A DNA stretch of 64,000 nt from Paraliobacillus zengyii (GTDB taxonomy: Bacteria; Bacillota; Bacilli; Bacillales; Amphibacillaceae): the NCBI RefSeq assembly GCF_003268595.1, contig NZ_CP029797.1:1261501-1325500 (forward strand), written 5' to 3'. The position numbers and the translations under genes are program-made. Positions 36,627 to 45,716 of the stretch are shown here, piece by piece (position 1 is the stretch's first letter; each line of letters begins with the position of its first letter). The notes beneath the pieces were generated by a model. The model ran no database searches, was not told where the DNA came from, and saw only the letters and a list, made by a program, of their open reading frames with translations.

Positions 36627-37560
36627 AAATTCAGAGGATATTTTTGATGAGAAGAAGATAAAAAAGGCGGTTAAAAAAGGTAAAAGGAAATCGATGATAA
36701 CGATTATTTTCGTTTCTATCATTGTGTTTTTTATTTTAAACATAGCTAATTTTGCTATTTCAGCTTATTTCAGTCAAAAGGCTTTTGAGAAATGGGATGC
36801 TTATGTACGACTTAGCACGCCGAATGGTTATATCAGTGAAACAGTGGATTCAAGAGGTATTTTAGGCGGGATGAGCCATTATAAAATTTCAAAAGACATG
36901 AAAATTAAATCAATTGTTATTGAACAAGAACAATATCAATTCGGACTGAATCCATCAGTATTAGCTTCAAGAGGTTCAGGTGGCAGCATCGGAGTCACAG
37001 GAGACGATTGGCAATTTTCCTATAAAGAAAACGGGTGGAGAGAAATGTTGTTTTTTCATCCAGAGGTTGATTACAAAAAGTATAAAAATGATGAAGAGTT
37101 GATTAAGAACTTGGAAGGAGAAAAAATTTATGAGGTAGCTCTTTCCTTTGATCAGCCATATAAGCTAAGTGAACTGCCTTTCCCGCAGCTTCCAGAAATG
37201 ACTTGGTTTTGGCTAAATACCTATAGCAATAGCCAATTAAACACGTTTCAACAAGAGGCAAAGGAATACGATTGGTCTGCAACATTTATTAATGAGAATA
37301 AAGCATTAGGTTTTTCTATAAGAAACGCTTATACGTCAACAACAGATATGGCATATGAATATGATGAGTTCTTAAAGCTGCTAAAAACAAGTCAATTCAG
37401 TGAACATGAGAAAGCCTATAATGCTATGGAAGGTATTAGCATAGACGATGTAGAATCATTGGGTGTAGTTGTTTATGGCACGAAGGATGAAATCGTAGAA
37501 ATCATGAAAAATCCAATCATTGAAGCTTCTTCACTTGGAGGAATCATTGATAATTATTAA
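36619..37560 (+). CDS. Anti-sigma factor (Sigma_reg_N/Sigma_reg_C type)
   Basis: A 313-residue membrane protein. The cytoplasmic N-terminus (residues 1-25, very basic) binds the sigma factor by analogy. One helix (about 27-50) is followed by a large extracytoplasmic domain like the C-terminal anti-sigma domain of Bacilli (GYISETVDSRGILGGMSHYK, VVVYGTKDEI). There is no zinc-binding HxxxCxxC motif. Overlap with the sigma gene and a GGAGG site inside it indicate coupled translation. Confidence 0.85.
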   Translation: MNENSEDIFDEKKIKKAVKKGKRKSMITIIFVSIIVFFILNIANFAISAYFSQKAFEKWDAYVRLSTPNGYISETVDSRGILGGMSHYKISKDMKIKSIVIEQEQYQFGLNPSVLASRGSGGSIGVTGDDWQFSYKENGWREMLFFHPEVDYKKYKNDEELIKNLEGEKIYEVALSFDQPYKLSELPFPQLPEMTWFWLNTYSNSQLNTFQQEAKEYDWSATFINENKALGFSIRNAYTSTTDMAYEYDEFLKLLKTSQFSEHEKAYNAMEGISIDDVESLGVVVYGTKDEIVEIMKNPIIEASSLGGIIDNY

Positions 37561-37665
37561 TGCATACAATAGTGTCTTAATACATGGCACTGCCACAAAA
37601 AAGGTAATAGCTCTTCTTATTGAAGTAAAGGTATTTATATGAGAAAACTGAGAGGGAGAAAATCT

Positions 37666-38205
37666 ATGGAATTTCATGAATTGGAAACAAATCGACTAAA
37701 ATTAGTTCAAATAAATAAGGAACACACACGTAGCTATTTCGAAATTATGTCAAAAGATGATGTGACTAAATATTATGGGATGGATAGTTTGAAAAATATT
37801 GACGATGCCTCTAGATTAGTAGAGTCTTTTCAAAAGACATTTGAAAGCAAAAGAGGGATACGATGGGGAATTGTACTAAAGGAAACAGATGAATTTGTTG
37901 GTACATTGGGATTGAACAACCTTAACCCTTGGAGTAAGAGGGCTGAAATTGGTTTTGAATTGCATCCTTCATATTGGAACAAAGGAATTACGACTGGAGC
38001 AGTAAAAGAAGTATTACGTTATTCATTTGAAGATTTAGGCTTATTTAGAATTGGTGCTGTAACGTTTCCTCAAAATGAACCATCTATACAACTATTAATG
38101 CGATTAGGTTTTGCTAAGGAAGGTCTATTAAGAGGGTACCTTTATCAAAATAACCAGTCTCACGATGCCTTAATTTTTTCATTATTAAGAACGGATTTAA
38201 GATAA
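37666..38205 (+). CDS. GNAT acetyltransferase (RimJ/RimL type)
   Basis: A 179-residue GNAT: LETNRLKLVQI start, EIGFELHPSYWNKGITTGAV loop, then FPQNEPSIQLLMRLGF and EGLLRGYLYQNNQSHD. This is the full RimJ/RimL pattern (protein N-terminal or ribosomal-protein acetylation). ATG 37666 follows GAGGGAG; an earlier in-frame ATG at 37639 lacks a site. Confidence 0.9.
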   Translation: MEFHELETNRLKLVQINKEHTRSYFEIMSKDDVTKYYGMDSLKNIDDASRLVESFQKTFESKRGIRWGIVLKETDEFVGTLGLNNLNPWSKRAEIGFELHPSYWNKGITTGAVKEVLRYSFEDLGLFRIGAVTFPQNEPSIQLLMRLGFAKEGLLRGYLYQNNQSHDALIFSLLRTDLR

Positions 38206-38305
38206 TAGAGTTAAGCTAACATGAATGTGTAAGTTGATATTTGAAAGAGGTCAGTCTGCTCTAGGGTGCTTTAATGTATAACAGTCTAAAAAGGAGAGAG
38301 TGTGA

Positions 38306-38656
38306 ATGTCACTGAAAGTAGAACTGTCAAAGTTCAAAGTTAAGCAAGGTAAATCAAGTGTTGTAGATGAATGGATGAAATTCTTAAATGATAATATGAA
38401 ACACGTTCTTCTAACTCTAAATGATGAAAAAATGTATGTAGAATCTATCTTTAGAGAGAAACAAGGAGAAACGGAATACCTATATTGGCATTCATTACAA
38501 GGAGAAGGCGGATCAAATGTTGAAGAATCGGCTCACGAAATAGATAAGAAACACTTAGAATATTGGTATAAATGTATTGATGAGGAAATCCCTCATATAG
38601 ATATGGAATCAGAAGTGTTAATGGTACAAGAAAGTGTTCGCAAATCAATGAAATAG
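38306..38656 (+). CDS. DUF6176 family protein
   Basis: A 116-residue soluble protein: VELSKFKVKQGKSSVVDEWM and MYVESIFREKQGETEYLYWH. These fit the DUF6176 family, a dimeric ferredoxin-like fold of unknown role. AAAGGAGAGAG precedes ATG 38306. Monocistronic. Confidence 0.8.
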   Translation: MSLKVELSKFKVKQGKSSVVDEWMKFLNDNMKHVLLTLNDEKMYVESIFREKQGETEYLYWHSLQGEGGSNVEESAHEIDKKHLEYWYKCIDEEIPHIDMESEVLMVQESVRKSMK

Positions 38657-38802
38657 ACATATTTATTTAACTATCAGTCGCAATAATCGAACAGACTTTT
38701 GCTGCAATTGTTGAACTGACGATACAGTTTAGTTAAACAAAGAGAAGAATAGAAATTACTTTCTAAAAGTGGTCTCAGCAAGTAATTAGTGGAGGAGATT
38801 AA

Positions 38803-39360
38803 ATGAAGATTGAGAAAGTATACGGTGATTTACCTACCATAGAAACAAAACGTCTTATTCTAAGAAAAGTCACCTTAGAAGACATTGAAGATATGTACCT
38901 ATACGCCTCAAATGACGAAGTGTCTAGGTATGTATCCTGGGATACTCACGAAACAATTTCTGATACAAAAGCTTTTGTTGAATCTATATTAAAAAAATAT
39001 GAAAATAAACAGGTTTCACCGTGGGGGATTGAATACAAGGAAAACGGTAAATTCATCGGAACAATCGATTTTGTTTGGTGGGAACCTAGTCATAAAATTG
39101 CTGAACTTGGATATGTAATTTCTAAAGATTATTGGGGAAAAGGTTTAATTACTGAAGTTGCAAAGGAAATAATAAAATTCGGTTTTGATGAAATGGATTT
39201 AGTACGGATTCAAGCAAGGTGTGATGTAGAAAATATGGGTTCAGCACGTGTGATGGAAAAGGCAGGAATGTCTTTTGAAGGTACAATTAGAAAAGGTATG
39301 TTTGTGAAAGGAGAACATAGAGATTTAAAAAGGTACTCTATTTTAAAAGAAGAGTTTTAA
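38803..39360 (+). CDS. GNAT acetyltransferase (RimJ/RimL type)
   Basis: A 185-residue GNAT: IETKRLILRKVTLEDIEDMY, AELGYVISKDYWGKGLITEV, CDVENMGSARVMEKAGM, FEGTIRKGMFVKGEHRDL. All RimJ/RimL segments are present. TGGAGGAG precedes ATG 38803. The next GNAT gene starts 39 bases after its end, so the two may share a transcript. Confidence 0.92.
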   Translation: MKIEKVYGDLPTIETKRLILRKVTLEDIEDMYLYASNDEVSRYVSWDTHETISDTKAFVESILKKYENKQVSPWGIEYKENGKFIGTIDFVWWEPSHKIAELGYVISKDYWGKGLITEVAKEIIKFGFDEMDLVRIQARCDVENMGSARVMEKAGMSFEGTIRKGMFVKGEHRDLKRYSILKEEF

Positions 39361-39399
39361 TTATTTCGATGGAATTTGAGTTTGAAGAGGGAGAATAAA

Positions 39400-39867
39400 A
39401 TGGATATTAGGAAACTTAATAAAGGTGAAAAACTTCCTATCGAATTATTGTTACTGGCTGATCCTTCCATAGAAATTGTTGAGGAATATGTCAATAGGGG
39501 CGAATGTTTTGTAGCTGAGAGCGAACAGCAAATTGTTGGAGTTTATGTATTACTTCCAACAAGACCAAAGACAGTTGAACTGGTGAATGTTGCAGTCATA
39601 GAAAAGAAACAAGCTAGAGGTATAGGAAAACTGTTAGTAATGCATGCACTCAAGATAGCTAAGACAAAAGGCTACAAAACAATTGAAATTGGCACTGGGA
39701 ATTCAGGTATTGGACAATTGGCTCTTTATCAAAAATGTGGCTTTAGAATAATTGGTGTTGATAGGGACTTTTTTGTTAAACATTATCATGAAGAAATTGT
39801 TGAAAACGGTATTCCGTGCAAAGATATGATTCGTTTATCTCAAGATTTAGTAGACGAGAAAAAATAA
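39400..39867 (+). CDS. GNAT acetyltransferase
   Basis: A 155-residue GNAT: MDIRKLNKGEKLPIELL, NVAVIEKKQARGIGKLLVMH (acetyl-CoA loop), IEIGTGNSGIGQLALYQKCG. The GTGNSxxxQLxLYQKCGF signature defines a Bacilli GNAT subgroup of unknown substrate. ATG 39400 follows GAGGGAG. Confidence 0.9.
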   Translation: MDIRKLNKGEKLPIELLLLADPSIEIVEEYVNRGECFVAESEQQIVGVYVLLPTRPKTVELVNVAVIEKKQARGIGKLLVMHALKIAKTKGYKTIEIGTGNSGIGQLALYQKCGFRIIGVDRDFFVKHYHEEIVENGIPCKDMIRLSQDLVDEKK

Positions 39868-40119
39868 TTCTTAACCAATTATCCGGTCGTTCCTTTTAAT
39901 AAGGCTAAAGCAACTTTGTTTAAACTAAGAAGCAGGATGTTATTGTGTTTGTTTTTTTATCTACAGGTAAAACAGCTCAAATACAAGTTGGATATATAAC
40001 ACAACAACTTTAAATGCAAAAAGATCTTAAAAAAGAAGATAAGAACAGTGGGGACAAATAACAAGCTAATAAATGTTAGCATTAAAAATGAAATCCAGAA
40101 AAATACGAGGGGGATTACT

Positions 40120-40902
40120 ATGGATACAACACAACAAAATAGCAACGCTTGGGATAAAAAAGTTGAAGAAGGTTCTAGGTATACCCAATCTGTAAGTAGC
40201 GAAATCATTGAACAAAGTAAAAATGGTGAATGGGAAATTACAGTGACTACTGAAAAATCAGTCCCGAGGAATTGGTTTCCTAAATCATTAGCTGGATTAA
40301 AGATACTTTGTTTAGCGTCGGGAGGTGGGCAACAAGGACCAGTTTTAGCGGCTGCTGGTGCAGATGTAACAGTTATCGATATATCTAAAAAGCAATTGAA
40401 GCAAGATGAAAAGGTAGCTGAACGTAATGGATTAACTTTAAAAACGGTACAAGGTGATATGTCAGACCTTAGTGAATTTGAAAATGAATATTTTGATATT
40501 GTTGTTAATCCAGTTTCTAATTTATTTGTAAAAGATGTTCGTCTTGTATGGAATGAAGTGTCAAGAGTATTGAAAAATAATGGCATCTTAATTGCTGGAT
40601 TTACTAATCCTTTATTATGGATTTTTGATGATAAACAAGAAAGAAAAGGTAATCTTGATGTTAAACATCCTATACCTTCATCTACATTGGACTATTTACC
40701 CGAGGACAAAGTTCAAGACTATATCAATTCAAGCCAAACAATAGAGTACGCCCATACTTTAGAAGACCAAATGAAAGGTCAAATTGACGCAGGATTCGTT
40801 ATTTCAGGTTTTTATGAAGATGATTTTGGAGGTTCAAGGGTTTTAGATAAGTATATTAAAACTTTTATTGCAACAAGAGCTATAAAGTGTAAGGTTGATT
40901 AA
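40120..40902 (+). CDS. Class I SAM-dependent methyltransferase
   Basis: A 260-residue methyltransferase: SAM motif I LCLASGGGQQGPVLAAAGA, acidic motif II VTVIDIS, and NGILIAGFTNP after the core. GGGQQxP is typical of a Bacilli family of small-molecule methyltransferases. ATG 40120 follows GAGGGGG by 7 bases; an in-frame upstream start at 40048 lacks a site. Confidence 0.88.
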   Translation: MDTTQQNSNAWDKKVEEGSRYTQSVSSEIIEQSKNGEWEITVTTEKSVPRNWFPKSLAGLKILCLASGGGQQGPVLAAAGADVTVIDISKKQLKQDEKVAERNGLTLKTVQGDMSDLSEFENEYFDIVVNPVSNLFVKDVRLVWNEVSRVLKNNGILIAGFTNPLLWIFDDKQERKGNLDVKHPIPSSTLDYLPEDKVQDYINSSQTIEYAHTLEDQMKGQIDAGFVISGFYEDDFGGSRVLDKYIKTFIATRAIKCKVD

Positions 40903-41002
40903 AATACCTTGTTTGGCCAACGGATGGTTTTATTGTGATAAGACGAAAACAAGGGGCCTAGTGTGACCGCTGAACGAGATGAGACTGCTTTTGCTTGGTA
41001 AA

Positions 41003-41104
41003 ATGAAACACTGCTCATTTCTTTGTATTTTTGGTGCTCACGAAAATGGATTTGAAGAAGATTTTAGATGTGCTGATTTCATGGTGTTTAAATTAAAAAA
41101 ATAA
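41003..41104 (+). other. 33-residue ORF, likely gene remnant
   Basis: ATG 41003 reads GAHENGFEEDFRCADFMVFK to TAA. The text looks like the C-terminal end of a normal protein, but there is no ribosome site or upstream continuation. It fills the gap between the methyltransferase and DinB genes. Confidence 0.25.
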
Positions 41105-41249
41105 GCTGATTATATTGGATTTTGTTCAACAAGCGGAATGTTTTACTTTAATAATGAGCAGAGCCTATATAAGCATCGCTATTAAATTAACAACCATGAA
41201 AGATTAAGGTTAAAGTGTGAATATTATAAAGCTAGGGAGGAAATCTGGG

Positions 41250-41774
41250 ATGTTTAAAGATTTAAAAGGTGAAGCAACTATGTCACCAACTGTGGGGTTA
41301 TTATATTCCACTGTGAAAGAAAATAGCCAACGAATAAAATTTATTGTTGATGGTATGTCACAAGAAGAAGTAGATTACAAAGGACCAAATTACAACTTTA
41401 ATAGTACCGCCCAGTTAATCAAACATATCATGTATGTTGATCTTAATTGGGTTTATAGAATAAAAGGACAACCACTTCCTGATTCCCTAAAAGAGCATTA
41501 TGGACCTATGATAGATGCAAATAATAGACTTCCTATGGTCAAAGGGAAATCTTTGAACGATCTTATATCTGAATATGATGGTGTATTAAAAATGTTTAAA
41601 GATACATGTACACAATTAACAGATGCTGATCTAGATAATGTTGTCACTTTTGGACATGAAAACGAAAAGCAAGCAACCATTCGATGGGGCATATGGCATA
41701 TGGCTGACCATAACCGTTATCATCAGGCTCATATCAATCAGCTTAGAAAGTGGTACCACGAAAATTTAAATTAA
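41250..41774 (+). CDS. DinB family protein
   Basis: A 174-residue four-helix DinB/YfiT-like protein. The three metal histidines fit KHIMYVDLNW (helix 2) and HMADHNRYHQAHI (last helix). Members are damage-inducible in B. subtilis, and some are thiol transferases. ATG 41250 is preferred since AGGGAGG lies 10 bases upstream. Confidence 0.88.
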   Translation: MFKDLKGEATMSPTVGLLYSTVKENSQRIKFIVDGMSQEEVDYKGPNYNFNSTAQLIKHIMYVDLNWVYRIKGQPLPDSLKEHYGPMIDANNRLPMVKGKSLNDLISEYDGVLKMFKDTCTQLTDADLDNVVTFGHENEKQATIRWGIWHMADHNRYHQAHINQLRKWYHENLN

Positions 41775-41975
41775 AGATGCAATTCTATAATCAGTGTGTC
41801 CTTTCTACAAATATAATGTATTTTCATGTTTAAAGTAATGTACTTAAATAAACGGGGCTTTCCTTTAACAAGGAATTCCACCCTTGTTCAACTATAGGGC
41901 AGGTTAATTGAACAACGTTGAAACTACCTAATATTAGAAATAAGCTATTAAATTCTTTAAAGGGAGTGTAGTTAT

Positions 41976-42317
41976 ATGTTTGAAAGGATAGACACTGTAT
42001 GTTTAACGGTTAGAAATGTGGAGCAATCAAGTATTTGGTACCAGGAGTTAGGTTTTAAAGTAGCATTCAAAGGAGACGGTTATCAAGTATTCACGATTGG
42101 GAATAGTGGAGTTCCATTAACTATTGAAGAAGGAAGTGTATCTTCGCAAGAGAACTCAACTTATCCGATTTTTTTCACTACTGATATTAAAAATACATAT
42201 TTAAAGTTAAAAGAAAAAGGTGTAGAAGTAACTAAATTAAAAGATGATGGCGACAATAAGTTTTTTGATTTTTACGATTTAGATAATAATAAATTGCAAG
42301 TTTGCTTTTGGGAGTAA
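41976..42317 (+). CDS. VOC family protein (glyoxalase/bleomycin-resistance fold)
   Basis: A 113-residue single VOC domain made of two beta-alpha-beta-beta-beta units (DTVCLTVRNVEQSSIWYQEL and YPIFFTTDIKNTYLKLKEKG), ending FFDFYDLDNNKLQVCFWE with the conserved metal-side Glu. The function may be drug binding or a small dioxygenase; it cannot be told. AAAGGGAG precedes ATG 41976. Confidence 0.88.
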   Translation: MFERIDTVCLTVRNVEQSSIWYQELGFKVAFKGDGYQVFTIGNSGVPLTIEEGSVSSQENSTYPIFFTTDIKNTYLKLKEKGVEVTKLKDDGDNKFFDFYDLDNNKLQVCFWE

Positions 42318-42471
42318 AGCAGAAAATCCCTATACTTCAACGATCGGGTGCTTTAGTACAACATGGAAAAGGCATTTTTAATCCAATTAACGAGCAGTAG
42401 TGTGGAAGAAGAAGGGCATAAGGCTTTATTAGCTGAACAAAATAAAAAAGGAGATTTAAGGGGGAGTTTTA

Positions 42472-43146
42472 ATGTCTATTAAAGCATTATTTTTAGACTT
42501 TTATGGAACTGTTGTACACGAAGATGGAGAGGTGATTTTAAACATATGTAATCAAATTAAAGAAAATTCAAAGACTGAAGCCACTTTAACTGAGATAGGA
42601 GGCTTTTGGTGGAAGGAATTTTCTAAGTTATTTGAAGAGAGTTATGGTGAAACTTTTAAAACACAAAGAGTATTAGAAACTATCTCTCTAAAAAATACAC
42701 TTTCTCACTTCGGATCAACGCTAGATGATAAGGCATTAAGTGAATTAATGTTTAATCATTGGATGAAACCCTCTATTTTTGAGGATTCTTTAAAATTTTT
42801 TGAATACAATACCATTCCCATATACGTACTCTCTAATATTGATACTTTTGATATAAAAACGGCAATTGAATTTCATAAATTAAAAGTCAATGGATTGGTT
42901 ACAAGTGAAGATGTAAATTCCTATAAACCACGCCCTGAAATGTTTCAAAAAGCTCTAAAATTAAGCAATCTATCAAAAAATGAAGTTATTCACATTGGTG
43001 ACTCTCTTTCTAGTGATGTAAATGGTGCGATGAAGATAGGGATTAAGAGTGTTTGGATAAATCGAAATAAAAAGGTATTTAAAGATAAAGCTAAGCCGAA
43101 CTATGTTATAAATCAGCTAGATGAATTGCTTGATTTAAAGGTTTAA
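42472..43146 (+). CDS. HAD family hydrolase (YjjG-like)
   Basis: A 224-residue HAD phosphatase: motif I FLDFYGTVV (Asp with Thr), motif II YVLSNID, motif III lysine in SYKPRPEMF, motif IV HIGDSLSSDVNGA. The helical cap lies between motifs I and II. It is intact, unlike the HAD gene at 35239. GGGGGAG precedes ATG 42472. Confidence 0.92.
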   Translation: MSIKALFLDFYGTVVHEDGEVILNICNQIKENSKTEATLTEIGGFWWKEFSKLFEESYGETFKTQRVLETISLKNTLSHFGSTLDDKALSELMFNHWMKPSIFEDSLKFFEYNTIPIYVLSNIDTFDIKTAIEFHKLKVNGLVTSEDVNSYKPRPEMFQKALKLSNLSKNEVIHIGDSLSSDVNGAMKIGIKSVWINRNKKVFKDKAKPNYVINQLDELLDLKV

Positions 43147-43279
43147 GTGTAGACTTATTTGAATTCCTTGTTTAACGGGTGCTTTAGTTCAACAAGGGTA
43201 GTAGAATATTGTGCTAAATTAGCAGAATTGTTAAAAAATTGATATGAGAGGAATAGAGAAAAAAGGAGGAATTTTTCTT

Positions 43280-43456
43280 TTGAAAAAAGGTCTTTTTTAT
43301 ATTTTAGTAATTTTTTCAGTACTACATATCATTTCTTTTATTTATTCAATAATCCAATACGATAATATCAGAATACTTGATTTGGCGTCTACAATAGCAT
43401 TTTTATGGACTGCAATTATAGTAAGGGAAAAATTGTCGATGGATAATTCTTATTAA
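43280..43456 (+). CDS. Small two-helix membrane protein
   Basis: About 58 residues with two hydrophobic helices (about 4-24 and 33-47), ending REKLSMDNSY. TTG 43280 is used because AAGGAGG lies 9 bases upstream. Not recognised. Confidence 0.5.
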   Translation: MKKGLFYILVIFSVLHIISFIYSIIQYDNIRILDLASTIAFLWTAIIVREKLSMDNSY

Positions 43457-43672
43457 AGACACAGGTTTGTTAAAAATAACTGAGAATTAAAATTGGTAAC
43501 TTCTTTTATTAAAAAGAAAAAACAGATAAAGCCTTGGAACGTCGCTCCTCAAAATTGGCAATATCTCTGTTCAACAAACGGGTGCAAGAGTGGAAAAAGA
43601 TGCAAGAATAGATGTCTTGATAAACTTAAAAACGTGAATATATAATCTAAATACAAAACAAGGAGAGATAAT

Positions 43673-44167
43673 TTGAAAAAAATTCGGGAAGCAACAAAAG
43701 AAGATATGATAGATATATATATGATGGGTTATGATGTTTGGGGAGATAACATGTCATCTGAAGAATATGTAACTATGTGCCAGGATTCTAGTAAGTATAA
43801 AAAGGGGAAATGGTACGTTCTTGAAGCAACAGATACAAAGGAATTATTAAGCTCTCTCATCGTATATGAACTAAATCCTTCAGAAGACATAATTGTAAAA
43901 GGTATTGGTTCAATTGCTACTCCTTTAACATTTAGAAAAAAGGGATATGCTTCTTTATTAGTCAAAGAAACGATAAATGAATTAGAACAGGAAGAAGACT
44001 GTAACAACTTCTTCCTGTATAGCGATATTGGGGCAGATTTTTACAAAACATTAGGTTTTATTGAACTACCTAATGAAGGACAAAAATATAAAGACAGTGA
44101 TTGTATGTATTATTCAAAAGAAAATGCTATCGACTCCATATCATTTGAAATCCCAGACTACTTTTAA
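43673..44167 (+). CDS. GNAT acetyltransferase
   Basis: A 164-residue GNAT: KKIREATKEDMIDIYMMGYD start, ATPLTFRKKGYASLLVKETI loop, FFLYSDIGADFYKTLGFIEL. The CoA loop reads RKKGYA. A LYSD..ADFYKTLGF end matches lysine-type YvbK-like members. TTG 43673 has AAGGAGAG upstream. Substrate unknown. Confidence 0.88.
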   Translation: MKKIREATKEDMIDIYMMGYDVWGDNMSSEEYVTMCQDSSKYKKGKWYVLEATDTKELLSSLIVYELNPSEDIIVKGIGSIATPLTFRKKGYASLLVKETINELEQEEDCNNFFLYSDIGADFYKTLGFIELPNEGQKYKDSDCMYYSKENAIDSISFEIPDYF

Positions 44168-44273
44168 GAGCCATCCTTATTGAAGTAATAGATTCTTTAG
44201 TTTACCAAGCTGTTACTGCCGTTATTGTTAACGTAGCAGGAATGAATGTTTAATAAGCTATTAGAAAAATTTT

Positions 44274-44662
44274 GTGTCTAATAAAAAATATCATAGGGAT
44301 TTTGGGGTATATGGAATATGTGTGAAGGATGGGAAACTATTGGTGATAGATAAGAATGTGGTGCTTATATAAACCGATATGACCTTCATGGAGGAAGCTT
44401 AGAAGATGGTGAAACTTTATCCACTGCTATGAAAAGAGAGTTCCTTGAAGAAACAGGTCTTGAAATTGAAATTGAAATTGAAGAAAATATTGGAGTTATC
44501 GATATCAAACTCTCTTGGTTGTGGAGAGATTTTACGGTATCGGAAAAAGATGTATCGTTGGAAAATGCTTCACCACTTGTACTAAAAGCTTTTGAATGGT
44601 TAAGAACTAATAATCTAAGTATTGATGCTAATATTTATGAAGATTGGAAAGATTTAAAATAA
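44274..44662 (+). pseudogene. NUDIX hydrolase with frameshift and internal deletion
   Basis: The N-terminus (KKYHRDFGVYGICVKDGKLL) reads from about GTG 44274 and loses frame near 44355. The NUDIX box (GGSLEDGETLSTAMKREFLE then ETG) follows in the next frame. After LSWLWRDFTV about 50 residues expected of this family are missing, and the text resumes at ENASPLVLKAFEWLR. One base shift plus a deletion make activity unlikely. No ribosome site is visible. Confidence 0.7.
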
Positions 44663-44768
44663 CTAAGTTTCCTAATTTAATTACTAACGGACAGTTTAAC
44701 AGAGAAATCAGTTACTCTCTTTCTCTTATGAACTTACCTCAATCAACTTATCTATGGAGATGATTATT

Positions 44769-45242
44769 GTGAAAGTATTTCTTGGTCATGTTAGTTTTTT
44801 CATTGTTCTTATATTTCTCTCCCTGGTATCGTTTGTTATGATATTTGGCGCAGGATTTGGTGGAGATATTAACATACTCGTATTATTTACGCCTTTTACC
44901 TTCAGTGTGTTTTGGCTCATTGGTTACACGTGGTTTATTCTTAGAACAAATCCAGATAAGATAAACTGGGTACTTCATCCGTCTGAAAATTGGGGATTTA
45001 TCATTTTTCTTCTTTCAGGTATTTTTACTGCATATTGTTTATTTCTAACATTATTTTTCGGGTTCATACCGATGTTTGGGTCCTCGATAATAATACTTAT
45101 TATTTGGTACTGGTTACTTTATAGATATATAAAGAACAAAAACAAAGGTAAATATACGCAGTGGCTGCCGAGTACGATTTTATTTATCCTTGCTTTGATA
45201 TATGCCATTCAAATGTTTAGGTTTTATCTTATTAATACTTGA
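44769..45242 (+). CDS. Multi-helix membrane protein
   Basis: A 157-residue protein with five predicted helices (about 7-33, 37-58, 72-96, 99-115 and 131-150). GTG 44769 follows GGAG by 9 bases; ATG 44754 overlaps that site. Unknown family. The cassette terminator lies just after it (45266-45287). Confidence 0.6.
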   Translation: MKVFLGHVSFFIVLIFLSLVSFVMIFGAGFGGDINILVLFTPFTFSVFWLIGYTWFILRTNPDKINWVLHPSENWGFIIFLLSGIFTAYCLFLTLFFGFIPMFGSSIIILIIWYWLLYRYIKNKNKGKYTQWLPSTILFILALIYAIQMFRFYLINT

Positions 45243-45265
45243 AATATTGAATTCAGTTTAACAAG

Positions 45266-45330
45266 GGATCGCCAAATATGGCGATCCTATTTTTTATATT
45301 GAATATTATTTTTACATTTTATGTTAAAAT
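45266..45330 (+). repeat. Cassette spacer unit: terminator plus promoter
   Basis: GGATCGCC / GGCGATCC hairpin (45266-45287) followed by TATTTTTT, then ACATTTTATGTTAAAATAAA (extended -10 at 45322-45330). The promoter now points into the mobile unit that begins at 45384; before that insertion it would have driven plsY. Confidence 0.8.
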
Positions 45331-45383
45331 AAACATGTTAACAGTACTACTTCAGGTAGTTTAACGCAAAAAGGATTTCAGGA

Positions 45384-45475
45384 TGATTACAGCCATTGAA
45401 ATGTACCACCTCTGACAAAGTATTTACCACCAAATGACAAGAAATGTACCAAATAATGACAGGTTGTTTACCACT
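45384..45475 (+). repeat. Left terminal inverted repeat of unit 1
   Basis: TGATTACAGCCATTGAAATG, then TACCACCTC, TTTACCACCAAATGACAAG, TGTACCAAATAATGACAGG and TTTACCACTG. Its inverse is at 46418-46509. Confidence 0.8.
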
Positions 45476-45716
45476 GAACTCTTACTGATTATAGGGTAAC
45501 AGTAACTCTTGTATTACAAAGTAAACTAAATACTGTGCAACAATACCTTCATTGATAGGTCACATTGTAAAAGCGATTCATAAGTATGGATACTGACAAC
45601 TGGTTACTTAAAATAATTGGTAGATTTACTTACAACAAAATAGATATGTTTTCCAGATTATAGTAGTATGAACTTATATTATTAGGTTCTCATTTATTGA
45701 GAGATTGGAGTAGAAA

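Noticed and set aside
39957..40586. Minus-strand open frame of 209 codons
   Set aside because: It lies opposite the methyltransferase gene, is Phe/Ser/Cys rich in the way antisense frames are, and has no ribosome site.
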